Assembly (NCBI RefSeq): GCF_934330165.1
Contig: NZ_CAKRGI010000037.1
Span: 1-16,762 of the forward strand
Direction of reading: 5' to 3'
Source: an uncultured Mediterraneibacter sp.
Lineage (GTDB): Bacteria; Bacillota; Clostridia; Lachnospirales; Lachnospiraceae
DNA length: 16,762 nt
The notes under the pieces are model-generated. The model saw nothing but the letters and a program-made list of their open reading frames with translations, made no database searches and was not told where the DNA came from. Positions 8,074 through 16,600 of the stretch are shown here, piece after piece. Both the position numbers and the translations under genes were made by a program. Positions within the stretch are counted from its first letter, which is position 1. Each line of letters starts with the position of its first letter.

Positions 8074-9885
8074 TCAATCAATCTTTCTGATCTTTCGATC
8101 ATATGTATAAATTCCGTTGACTTCTTCTTCAATATCTGACCACTGTGTATAGACACTGGCACACAAACCTTCAGCCATTAATTTTTTCACCTGTTCCATT
8201 CTTTTTCTGTATCGACGGTTCAGTGCTTTTTTACTCTTGCAGATCCCATATCCATAAAGTTTTCCACAGGCACTATGTCCTTCGATCCGGTAACTGTATC
8301 CTCCAAATTCCGAAAGAACTGCCGCCCTCTCCTTTTCCGGGTGGATCTTCAGCTTAAAGAAATAATTATGAAGACTGCAAAAATCTCCTCCCCCCTGATC
8401 GAACCACCCACTGGCCTGATCGATCAGCCGGTCAGGGTCTTCTTTTCTGAGAATCGCGGTCATATCTTCCGTCTGAAACTGCCCCCAGCCCTCATTAAAG
8501 ATGACCCAGGCGGCAATACTTGGATGCCCTTTTAACCGATGTACCGTCTCCCTCATTTCTTTCACAAATTCCAGGCGGCTTTCCTTTTCTTTCCTTGCCA
8601 GCAGCCCCGGATAAATATCTCTCATCCGGATCTTCCACCACGACATCAGCGTTGCCGCATACGTCACAAACCAGTGCTTATATTTTCCCCCGCCATTGAC
8701 CATATCCTGCCATACAACCAGCCCCAGCCTGTCGCAATGATAATACCATCTCTGCGGTTCTATTTTCAAATGCTTCCGTACCATATTAAATCCGCATTTC
8801 TTCATCTGCTCCAGATCAAAGATCATAGCTTCATCTGAAGGTGCGGTATACAGTCCATCCGGCCAGTAGCCCTGATCCAGTACTCCATTCTGATACTGTA
8901 TCTGATGGTTCAGGCAGATCCGCATGGATCCCTGTCCATCTTTTTCCAGTGTGAATTTTCTCATGGCAAAATAACCTGCTATCCTGTCTTTCTCCATTTC
9001 AACAGTAAAATCATAAAGATATGGTGTATCACACGTCCACAACTGCACATCCTGAACCGGAATCTCCAGCCATTCATTCGTCTTTCCATATATTTCGCTC
9101 CCGATCATGCCCTCCACTGGATCATGCGGTACATTTTTCTCCAGTTCTTTGTGGATCTTTGGCTTTTGCAGCACGATCTTTACAGCATATTCTGCATCAG
9201 ACCGGACTATGATACGGACTTTTTTCTCATCCGGTTCAGGGATTGTCTCCACTTCTTTTATATACTTTTCCGGCACTCTTTCCAGCCAGACAGTCTGCCA
9301 GATTCCACTTTGAGCCGTATAGAACATACCGCCTCTTTCCAGCTTCTGCTTTCCCCTGGAATGATACGATGTATCACTCAGATCTTTCACAGCCACAACC
9401 AGTTCATTTTCTCCTGCCTGCACTGCCTCTGTAATCTCAAATTCAAAAGGCAGATACCCACCTGTATGCCTTCCGATCCGCTGTCCGTTCACCCATACAA
9501 CGCACGCCTGATCCACAGCTCCAAAGTGAAGAAGCAGTCTTTCCTCTGTCAGGTCTGCTCCCATCCCGGATTCCAGATCTTCCTCTAAAAAAAATCCACC
9601 TGCTCTTTTTATCTTATGCCCGTCAACAGAAAATGTCCGGTGATACCACAGATATTCATCCGGCATTAACTGACGGTTCACGCCTGATAATGCTGCCTCC
9701 GGCGAAAAAGGAACCAGGATCTTCCCGTCAAATTCTTTCGGACATACAAATTCCTGTGTAAATGCATAATCCCAGTACCCATTGAGATTCAGATAACTGT
9801 CCCTTATCATCAGCGGTCTTGGATATTCGTCAAGTACATGCTCCCTGTCCAGCGTCTCTCCCCATACAGTAAAAAGCTGCTCCAT
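8074..9885 (-). CDS. Glycoside hydrolase family 2 enzyme, compact cytoplasmic form
   Basis: A 603-residue retaining glycosidase of family GH2 (beta-galactosidase / beta-glucuronidase / beta-mannosidase clan). Order: jelly-roll sugar-binding domain (about 25-205, with the conserved VWVNGQRIGRHTGGYLPFEF run), immunoglobulin-like domain (about 206-310), then TIM barrel (about 320-600). The predicted acid/base is Glu465 in FNEGWGQF and the nucleophile Glu526 in LSEFGGYSY. The fold-typical VRKHLKIEPQRWYYHCDRLG segment is at 369-388, and VYTQWSDIEEEVNGIYTYD closes the barrel. No signal peptide or membrane helix, so intracellular oligosaccharide or glycoside hydrolysis is expected. It is much shorter than LacZ, near beta-glucuronidase length; substrate cannot be assigned. 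The ATG at 9885 has a strong AAGGAGGAG site lying in the 15-nt gap after the PdxR-type gene, indicating one operon. Confidence 0.9.
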   Translation of the reverse strand: MEQLFTVWGETLDREHVLDEYPRPLMIRDSYLNLNGYWDYAFTQEFVCPKEFDGKILVPFSPEAALSGVNRQLMPDEYLWYHRTFSVDGHKIKRAGGFFLEEDLESGMGADLTEERLLLHFGAVDQACVVWVNGQRIGRHTGGYLPFEFEITEAVQAGENELVVAVKDLSDTSYHSRGKQKLERGGMFYTAQSGIWQTVWLERVPEKYIKEVETIPEPDEKKVRIIVRSDAEYAVKIVLQKPKIHKELEKNVPHDPVEGMIGSEIYGKTNEWLEIPVQDVQLWTCDTPYLYDFTVEMEKDRIAGYFAMRKFTLEKDGQGSMRICLNHQIQYQNGVLDQGYWPDGLYTAPSDEAMIFDLEQMKKCGFNMVRKHLKIEPQRWYYHCDRLGLVVWQDMVNGGGKYKHWFVTYAATLMSWWKIRMRDIYPGLLARKEKESRLEFVKEMRETVHRLKGHPSIAAWVIFNEGWGQFQTEDMTAILRKEDPDRLIDQASGWFDQGGGDFCSLHNYFFKLKIHPEKERAAVLSEFGGYSYRIEGHSACGKLYGYGICKSKKALNRRYRKRMEQVKKLMAEGLCASVYTQWSDIEEEVNGIYTYDRKIRKID

Positions 9886-9900
9886 CCTAAACTCCTCCTT

Positions 9901-11361
9901 CTATGGATGAATGATCTTATAAAGCGTCTGTGCCACATATTCCAACCGGTCGCAGTCCACAAAGGAATAATTCATGACATACGTATTTTCATATCTGCTG
10001 TCTTTCTGTTCCGCATTATAAAAAGAAGACAACGTTGCAAGCCGGATTCCTTTCGCCTTTGTCTTTAAAAGAATTTCCTGCTCGCTCACGGAAGTATTAA
10101 CATGCATCAGGAAATGCACTCCTGAATCCTCTTCACTGATCGTAATATATTTTCCCAAAGGCTCTCTGAGAAATGTACTTAAGATCAGATCCCGCTTATG
10201 CTGATAATAGTTTCTCAGCCTGTTGATATGCTTCTCAAATGCACCTGCATTCATAAATGCTGCCAGCGTATACTGTTCAAAATTAGACACGGTACAGGAA
10301 TAAAATGAAAGTTCTCTGTAATATTTCTCTGCCAGTGCCTCTGGAAGCACCATATAACTGATTCGGACAGTAGAACAAAGTGTCTTCGCAAATGTATTAA
10401 TATAAATCACCTTGCCTGATACATCGATGCTCTGCAGGGACGGAATCGGTTTCCCCGCAAGTCTTAACTCACTGTCATAATCATCTTCTATGATATATCT
10501 CTCCTTCTCTCTCGTAACCCATCCAAGCAGTTCATACCTTTTACTGATCGGCATCACCATTCCGGTCGGAAAATGATGAGATGGGGAAATATGCATGATA
10601 TCTACTTTTTTTTCTTCTAGTTTCTTTGCAGAAGTTCCCTCTTCATCCAGATCAATATACTCATACTTTACACCCATACTGTGGTAGATTTTTGCAATCT
10701 TTGGATAGCCCGGATTCTCCACTCCATAACAGACATTTCTCCCAAGAAGCTGGATCAGAATGCTGTACAGATACTCTGTTCCTGCTCCGATAATGATCTG
10801 TTCCGGTCTTACATACATGGCACAAAATTCTTTAAGATAACCGGAAATACTTTTCCGCAGCTCCATCACACCTCCACAGGGGGGATTGATCATCATTTCC
10901 TCCTGATAATCATTCATGACTGCCCGCATGGTCTTATTCCAGATGGAAAAAGGAAATGCCGCATGCTCCGTCTGATTGCTTGTAAAATCTGCAATAAATG
11001 CATTGTCCCCTCCGGTCAGAAGTACTTTGTCCCCGGCTTTTGCAGTCCGTGAATCTTTTCCCTGCTCTTCTGCCTTATACGGTTCTGACGTATACTCCGT
11101 CTGATGTACCGGAATCCCACTCAGATCCGACACATAATACCCGCTTTTAGGAATAGAATAAATATATCCTTCTGCAAGAAGCTGACCGTAGGCATTTTCC
11201 ACCGTGATCACGCTTATAGCCAGATTTTTTGCAAGTGCCCGCTTGGAAGGCAGCTTCTCACCACTTAAGATTTTCCCCTGTATTATGTCATTTTTGATAC
11301 ATTTATACAGAAATTCATACAGGGAATCTGACCCTATATTTTCAAAATTATATGTCAACAT
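9901..11361 (-). CDS. pdxR: MocR/PdxR-type regulator (GntR-like wHTH fused to aminotransferase fold)
   Basis: A 486-residue MocR-family regulator, probably PdxR, which senses pyridoxal phosphate and controls pdxST. The N-terminal winged helix (about 8-80) shows the GntR pattern GEKLPSKRALAKNLAISVIT then VENAYGQLLAEGYI. After a linker (about 82-120) comes a fold-type I aminotransferase-like domain, with SPSHHFPTGMVMP (259-271), IEDDYDSELR (291-300) and the PLP Schiff-base lysine Lys326 in NTFAKTLCSTVRISYMVLP. I start at ATG 11361. Upstream extension is open only to a TTG at 11433, adds non-homologous residues and would overlap the -10 box. The ribosome site for 11361 is weak (GGAG, 12 nt away). 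It is divergent from pdxS, the usual arrangement for a B6-dependent activator, and heads a unit with the GH2 and GNAT genes. Confidence 0.88.
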   Translation of the reverse strand: MLTYNFENIGSDSLYEFLYKCIKNDIIQGKILSGEKLPSKRALAKNLAISVITVENAYGQLLAEGYIYSIPKSGYYVSDLSGIPVHQTEYTSEPYKAEEQGKDSRTAKAGDKVLLTGGDNAFIADFTSNQTEHAAFPFSIWNKTMRAVMNDYQEEMMINPPCGGVMELRKSISGYLKEFCAMYVRPEQIIIGAGTEYLYSILIQLLGRNVCYGVENPGYPKIAKIYHSMGVKYEYIDLDEEGTSAKKLEEKKVDIMHISPSHHFPTGMVMPISKRYELLGWVTREKERYIIEDDYDSELRLAGKPIPSLQSIDVSGKVIYINTFAKTLCSTVRISYMVLPEALAEKYYRELSFYSCTVSNFEQYTLAAFMNAGAFEKHINRLRNYYQHKRDLILSTFLREPLGKYITISEEDSGVHFLMHVNTSVSEQEILLKTKAKGIRLATLSSFYNAEQKDSRYENTYVMNYSFVDCDRLEYVAQTLYKIIHP

Positions 11362-11432
11362 CCGTTCTATTTTCTCCGTTCTGACCTTTTTGATTATATC
11401 TAAATTGAATATTTCTCTATAGTCACAATGCA

Positions 11433-11461
11433 ATTATACTAATACCTGTCGAAATTGTAAA
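11433..11461 (-). promoter_or_regulatory. Promoter of the pdxR unit
   Basis: On the - strand TTTACA (complement of 11456-11461; 5/6 to consensus) is followed after 17 nt by a perfect TATAAT (complement of 11433-11438). It points at pdxR and lies back to back with the weaker pdxS promoter. A TATAAT about 40 nt further downstream has no good -35 partner. Confidence 0.7.
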
Positions 11462-11479
11462 GAATTTCCACTATATTCT
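11449..11479 (+). promoter_or_regulatory. Probable activator-dependent promoter of pdxST with overlapping inverted repeat
   Basis: TCGAAA at 11449-11454 (4/6) is spaced 17 nt from TATATT at 11472-11477 (5/6), a weak promoter that fits genes needing an activator. An inverted repeat, AGAAT (11461-11465) and ATTCT (11475-11479) separated by 9 nt, overlaps the -10. It could bind PdxR, though MocR proteins often use direct repeats instead. The leader would be about 25 nt. Confidence 0.5.
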
Positions 11480-11509
11480 AAAATACGATTTTAAAGGGAG
11501 GATTTACCA

Positions 11510-12388
11510 ATGAATACAAACGAAAGATATAAACTGAACAAAAATCTGGCTCAGATGTTAAAGGGTGGTGTCATCATGGATGTAACGACACCGGAGCAGG
11601 CAAAAATTGCAGAAGCTGCAGGTGCATGTGCAGTTATGGCTCTTGAACGGATTCCGGCAGATATCCGTGCAGCAGGTGGTGTTTCCCGTATGAGTGACCC
11701 GAAAATGATCCGTGGAATTCAGGAGGCAGTGTCCATTCCGGTTATGGCAAAATGCAGGATCGGACATTTCGCAGAAGCACAGGTGCTTCAGGCCATTGAA
11801 ATTGATTATATCGATGAGAGTGAAGTTCTTTCCCCTGCTGATGATGTATACCATATCAACAAGCGTGACTTTGACGTTCCTTTCGTCTGCGGTGCAAAAG
11901 ACCTCGGAGAAGCTTTAAGAAGGATCAATGAAGGAGCTTCTATGATCCGTACAAAAGGAGAACCGGGAACCGGTGATATCGTCCAGGCTGTCCGTCACAT
12001 GAGAATGATGAACAGTGAAATTGCCCGGATCAAAGGAATGCGTGAAGATGAACTCTTTGAGGCGGCAAAGCAGCTCCAGATTCCATTTGACCTTGTTCTC
12101 TCTGTCCATGAAAACGGAAAACTTCCGGTCGTAAACTTCGCAGCCGGTGGTGTCGCAACTCCTGCAGATGCAGCCCTGATGATGCAGCTGGGAGCAGAAG
12201 GTGTCTTCGTTGGCTCCGGTATCTTCAAGTCCGGTAATCCGGCAAAACGTGCCGCTGCCATTGTTCAGGCTGTAACAAATTATACTGATGCAAAACTGAT
12301 CGCTGAACTTTCCGCAGATCTCGGAGAAGCCATGGTCGGTATCAATGAGCAGGAAATCGCACTTCTTATGGCTGAAAGGGGTAAATAA
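11510..12388 (+). CDS. pdxS: Pyridoxal 5'-phosphate synthase, lyase subunit PdxS
   Basis: A 292-residue PdxS (YaaD/SNZ type) that condenses ribose 5-phosphate, glyceraldehyde 3-phosphate and PdxT-supplied ammonia into PLP. It is a cytoplasmic (beta/alpha)8 barrel that forms a dodecamer in known homologues. Length and residue numbering match the Bacillus enzyme: Asp24 in [12 protein letters not shown], catalytic Lys81 in VMAKCRIGH, and Lys149 in [11 protein letters not shown]. The substrate phosphate loop [12 protein letters not shown] and the [10 protein letters not shown] segment are intact. GGGAGG at 11496-11501 lies 8 nt before the ATG. pdxT follows 4 nt after the stop, so the two are co-transcribed. 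No damage seen. Confidence 0.98.
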   Translation: MNTNERYKLNKNLAQMLKGGVIMDVTTPEQAKIAEAAGACAVMALERIPADIRAAGGVSRMSDPKMIRGIQEAVSIPVMAKCRIGHFAEAQVLQAIEIDYIDESEVLSPADDVYHINKRDFDVPFVCGAKDLGEALRRINEGASMIRTKGEPGTGDIVQAVRHMRMMNSEIARIKGMREDELFEAAKQLQIPFDLVLSVHENGKLPVVNFAAGGVATPADAALMMQLGAEGVFVGSGIFKSGNPAKRAAAIVQAVTNYTDAKLIAELSADLGEAMVGINEQEIALLMAERGK

Positions 12389-12392
12389 GACT

Positions 12393-12974
12393 ATGACGAT
12401 TGCAGTTCTTGCCCTGCAGGGGGCATTCATAGAACATGAGCATATGCTCCAGAAGCTCGGTGCAGATACCATCGAACTCAGAAAAGCTGATGATCTGCAA
12501 AAAGACTTCAACGGTCTCATTCTTCCCGGTGGTGAAAGCACCGTCCAGGGAAAACTTCTGCATGATCTTGATATGTTTGAACCTTTAAAAGAAAAAATCT
12601 GCTCCGGTATGCCGGTTCTCGCAACCTGTGCAGGAATGATCCTGCTCGCTTCGGATATTGCCGGTCAGGAGGAATCCTACTTCGGGACTCTTCCCATGAC
12701 AGTCAGACGAAATGCCTATGGCCGTCAGCTCGGCAGTTTCCACACTACTGCCAACGCCAGCGGAATCGGTGAAATCCCTATGACTTTCATCCGTGCACCT
12801 TATGTGGAAAGCGTTCATGCTGATGCAGCCGGAGAAAAACCGGAAGTTTTAAGTATCATACAGGATCGGATCGTCGGAGTAAAATATCACAATCAGATGG
12901 CATTTGCATTTCATCCGGAACTGGATCAGGATACAAAGATCCATGAAGCATTTCTTGGAATGATCAATAAATAA
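12393..12974 (+). CDS. pdxT: Pyridoxal 5'-phosphate synthase, glutaminase subunit PdxT
   Basis: A 193-residue class I glutamine amidotransferase that hydrolyses glutamine and channels ammonia to PdxS. The triad is visible: nucleophile Cys79 in PVLATCAGMILLA, with His174 and Glu176 in FAFHPELDQD. The oxyanion/substrate loop LPGGEST is at 44-50, and the N-terminal MTIAVLALQGAF strand is typical. The frame is open upstream inside pdxS, but I start at ATG 12393, 4 nt after the pdxS stop, because homology begins there; AAAGGGG lies about 11 nt ahead. It ends about 65 nt before the terminator at 13041-13090. Confidence 0.97.
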   Translation: MTIAVLALQGAFIEHEHMLQKLGADTIELRKADDLQKDFNGLILPGGESTVQGKLLHDLDMFEPLKEKICSGMPVLATCAGMILLASDIAGQEESYFGTLPMTVRRNAYGRQLGSFHTTANASGIGEIPMTFIRAPYVESVHADAAGEKPEVLSIIQDRIVGVKYHNQMAFAFHPELDQDTKIHEAFLGMINK

Positions 12975-13000
12975 TTTTGTGAAATGAATCCACTGTAAAC

Positions 13001-13032
13001 CAGTTCACTTATTATATAAATCAGTTCACTTA
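13001..13032. repeat. Direct repeat of 11 bp, two copies
   Basis: CAGTTCACTTA occurs at 13001-13011 and again at 13022-13032 (21-bp period). A shorter relative, TCACTTA, lies at 13062-13068 in the terminator loop. The copies sit between pdxT and its terminator, beside the lipoprotein breakpoint. They may be a recombination scar or chance A/T-rich similarity. Confidence 0.5.
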
Positions 13033-13040
13033 CTGACACA

Positions 13041-13090
13041 AAAGACGGGATCAGAACCGTATCACTTACGTTCCAAATCCCGTCTTTTTT
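13041..13090 (+). terminator. Intrinsic terminator of pdxST
   Basis: A perfect 11-bp stem (AAAGACGGGAT 13041-13051, ATCCCGTCTTT 13077-13087) runs into a T6 tract (13085-13090). Inside the loop, 54-56/71-73 and 58-61/67-70 (add 13000) form a further stem, making one long hairpin. It terminates pdxST on the + strand. Read from the - strand the same hairpin is followed by TTTTG, so it may also stop transcripts from the lipoprotein remnant. Confidence 0.9.
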
Positions 13091-13560
13091 CCTTCTATAC
13101 TGTTCAAACAATGTCTTGTTGGCAATGATCGTCTGTGGTATACCGCAGATAGGAAGCCACTGAATCTCATTTTTTGAATTTTTATAATATTGCAATGCAT
13201 AGGAGTAATATCTGGAAACCACATCATAAGAAGCAAAATCCATTAGATATGGCTCCAGATCCTGTGCATCTTTTCCAGAAAATCGCCGTACGGTTATGAT
13301 ATCCGGCAGTTCACCATGTTCCTCAAAATAGCTATATAAAGCGGTATCATTGGTACCGGTAATAAACTCAATATCCTGATCTGGAAACTGCTCATGGATA
13401 TAGGGTACAATATTTTTCATTAAACGATTTTCCCACAGATACACGGTAAGGTGATCGTCATTTTTAGATACTGCTTTTTGAGATTGTCCACAGCCAGACA
13501 AAACAGTAATTGCTAAAAGTGCACCTGACAGTAATGCTGTCAGACATTGTTTTGCCTTTT

Positions 13561-13581
13561 TCATCCTCGTATTTTTCTCAT
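13561..13581 (-). other. Six-residue leader frame overlapping the lipoprotein start (ATGA)
   Basis: A mini frame, MRKIRG, starts at ATG 13581 behind an AGGAAAG ribosome site. Its TGA stop overlaps the lipoprotein ATG as ATGA. The lipoprotein's own upstream GAGG abuts the ATG with no spacing, so translation may depend on coupling from this leader. Its small size makes chance possible. Confidence 0.3.
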
Positions 13582-13583
13582 TC

Positions 13584-13619
13584 TTTCCTGATAAAATCAT
13601 TAATTCAATAATCAGGAAA
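13584..13619 (-). promoter_or_regulatory. Intercistronic stem-loop covering the downstream ribosome site
   Basis: Arms TTTCCTGAT (13584-13592) and ATCAGGAAA (13611-13619) form a perfect 9-bp stem with an 18-nt loop, starting 4 nt after the kinase stop on the - strand. No T tract follows on either strand, so it is not a classic terminator. In the - strand transcript the 3' arm contains the AGGAAAG that would serve the leader frame, so the hairpin could reduce translation or stabilise a processed 3' end. Confidence 0.5.
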
Positions 13620-13622
13620 CAA

Positions 13623-16600
13623 TTACAGCCAGCTTTCCAAAACATCATTCAGCTTATTCATATCCAGAGGTTTTGCGATATGTCCATTCATACCTGTATT
13701 TTTAGCAAGCTGTACGTCTTCTGCAAAAGCATTGGCAGTCATGGCAACAATCGGCAGTTTTCCCTGTTTGCCCGGAAGACTCCTGATCGCAGCGGTTGCC
13801 TCATAACCATTCATGACAGGCATTTGGATATCCATAAAAATAAGATCATACAAGCCTTTCGGAGATGCTTCCACTTTTTCAACTGCAATTTTTCCATTTT
13901 CCGCTGTTTCCACTTCTGCCCCTGTCATCTGCAGAATTTCAACAGCAATTTCTCTGTTCAGCTCATTATCCTCAACCAGCAGAATCCTTTTTCCTGTGTA
14001 ATCTGCTTCAGACAGTTCCTCCAGATAATTTCTTGCTGTTTTTTCTTTTCTGCCAGAAGTAAACTGCCGCAATGTAGCCGTCAAACGGGAACGGAACAGC
14101 GGTTTTGCAATAAAAGCATCTACGCCTGCAGCCTTTGCTTCTTCTTCGATCTCGCTAAATTCATAAGATGTCAGTACAATAATGGTAGTCTCTTTCCCTA
14201 TCCGTTTCCGAATCTGTCTGGCTGTTTCAATTCCGTCCATATCCGGCATTTTCCAATCTAAAATAACAGCAAAGTAATCATTTTTTAGCTCATGACGTGC
14301 ATAACAGCGCTCAACGGCTTCTCTGCCGGAGAGGACCCATTCGCCTGTAATCCCAATCTCCTTCAATGTGGCAACTGTACTTTCACAACATGTCTTATCA
14401 TCATCCACAACCAGAACAGGCAGATTCATCAGATTTCTGTCCTGTTCTTTTTCTTTTTCCTGAAGCTCCAGATAAATTGTTACTATAATTTTAGTTCCCT
14501 TATGTAAGGTGCTTTCCACTTTAATATTACCATTCATCAGGTTCACAATATTTCTGGTTATCGCCATTCCCAGACCTGTTCCCTGAACCTTGGTTGTCCG
14601 GTGGTCATCTGCGCGGCTGAAAGGATCAAACATGATTTTCTGGAATTCCGATGACATACCGATTCCATTATCCTCAATCGTAAATTCATAGCATCCAAGT
14701 TCCGAAAATCCATTTGGCTTTTCCTCTATGGAAAAAATAATATTCCCACCATCCGGTGTATACTTGATCGCATTACTCATCAGATTCACAAATACCTGCT
14801 GGATTCTCAGGCTGTCACCACAGACATCCTCATGTTCAATGTGATTAATGCGTATATCAAAATTGTGTTTATGTTCATCAAGCACCGGTTTTGTTAGTGT
14901 AATGAGATTATCCACCAGATCCGGCAGATTGAAATCCTCCTGTGCCAGCGTCATTTTTCCACTTTCAATACGTGCCATATCCAGCACTTCATTGATCAGC
15001 CCCAGCAGATGACGGCTTGATTCTGTGATCTTGCTGAGACATTCAATAACCCTGTCCTGACTCTCAATATTTGCTCCTGCGATTGCCGTCAGACCGACAA
15101 TCGCATTCATCGGTGTCCGGATATCATGGGACATATTGGAAAGAAATTCTGTTTTCGCACGATTTGCATTTTCTGCGGACTGGTAGGCCTCTTTCAGTGC
15201 CTGGCGGGATTCGATTTCTGCTTTCTTCTCCTGTGTCACGTCCATGGATGCCAGCAATACCTTTATCAGTTTTCCATTCTCCCATTCCAGGGGAATGTAA
15301 GAAGCGATTTTATAAGTCTTTTCATTCAGGCTGCAGTACTCAAACTTATAAATATCATTTTCACTTTTCAGATTCTTCCGGATATTTTCCGGTGCTGTCA
15401 GGATATCCATAGCTTCCAGTGGCTCCAGTGTCTTATACTTTTCAAGAACCTGCATCTGAAAATCATGATAGAATCCCAGAGGTTTATATATCATCTGTCC
15501 ATTCAGGTTGTAGAATTCATATCTGTCATTTTCCAGATCACAGACAACAAAACGGTCAACCAGATGCACAATACTTTGGATCAGCTGCTCCATGGAAGCA
15601 TTGTCCGCTGCCATCTGCAGATGCCGTGCACTCTCTACCTTTGCCTCCGTGATATCCCGCAGGAAGATCATGGCATATTCTGAATCCGCTATCTCGCCTC
15701 GTATGATCACATTACGTACCCATCGTTCTTCTCCATTCAGGATAATACGGCATTCCAAAGCCAATTCGGTTTCCAGACCCTTCAGCTTTTCTGCAATATA
15801 ACTACGATTATAAAAAGCGGAAACCGCCTTCTTATCTGTCTCCACAACATAGGAATCCACAAAATGCCGGATCAGTTCATCCCATGTATGACTCTGTTCA
15901 AAGACTGTCATCAGAGACGGTTCAACCTTAAACGTATCGAAAGTATTCGCTTCCAGATTCACATAATACTCGCACAGATCTGCTTTTGTAAAAGCCCTGT
16001 GGAAAGCTGCAGATTTTTGTGCCTGCATAGTCTCTTTTTTCTCCGCATCAATGTTAATAAAATTCCCGGCAATCCTGCTGGCAGAACCATCCAGACGACG
16101 TATCACTTCTGCCGATGCCCGAAACCACTGGTACTGATTATCCTTCATTCTCATACGATACTCTACCTGGTATTTTATCTGGTTCGTCTTATCCGCAATT
16201 GCCGCCTGAAGTTGTGCCATTACTCTTTCTTTATCCTGTGGATGCAGAAGATCTGACCAGGATTCCAGTTTATTCGGAAAGTCCAGAGTGTCATGATAGC
16301 CAAGCATTTTTCGGAACTCATGGCTCCAGTTTGCATTCACAATCTCACTGTTTTCGTCACAGTCAAAATACCAGAAGCCGGAACAGATAGCCTCATTGAG
16401 CAGTGTCAAATTTACATGATCCCAGTTGACCTGTACGGACATAACCCAGATCTGTCTGCCCGCTTCATCTGTCGCATCCTCTTTATAAAGTCGTACATTA
16501 TTCACGGTACCGTCCGCAGTAAGGATCTGTGCTTCCCCTGCTCCGCGAAGCTGCAAAAAACGATTTCGATCCAGTATATCCTCCTCATCATAAAAGAAGT

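Larger units (their letters stand above)
12926..13564 (-). pseudogene. Truncated extracellular substrate-binding lipoprotein (family 1-like)
   Basis: The 212-codon frame begins with a lipoprotein signal peptide (MKKAKQCLTALLSGALLAIT then VLSGC; lipidated Cys25). It continues as the N-terminal lobe of a sugar-type solute-binding protein: LTVYLWENRLMKNIVPYIHE, GELPDIITVRR, IQWLPICGIPQTIIANKTLF. Recognisable homology stops at about Tyr156 (13097), whereas intact members have 400 or more residues. The remaining 56 codons simply translate the pdxST terminator and spacer and end inside pdxT. The break lies within about 10 nt of the terminator T tract, indicating a deletion or rearrangement. I start at ATG 13564; in-frame ATGs upstream (13600, 13648) lack a ribosome site and would put a hydrophilic run ahead of the signal peptide. 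It lies 58 nt downstream of the kinase gene, so it is probably its operon partner. A short secreted product is possible, but normal ligand binding is unlikely. Confidence 0.72.

Noticed and set aside
8905..9588. 227-codon open frame on the + strand opposite the GH2 gene
   Set aside because: Rich in His/Phe/Cys/Ser with no recognisable domain or ribosome site. The opposite strand encodes conserved GH2 motifs across the same bases.
11361..11433. TTG at 11433 as start of the pdxR-type gene (24 extra residues)
   Set aside because: It falls on the -10 box of the best promoter and the added residues do not resemble the family's N-terminus.
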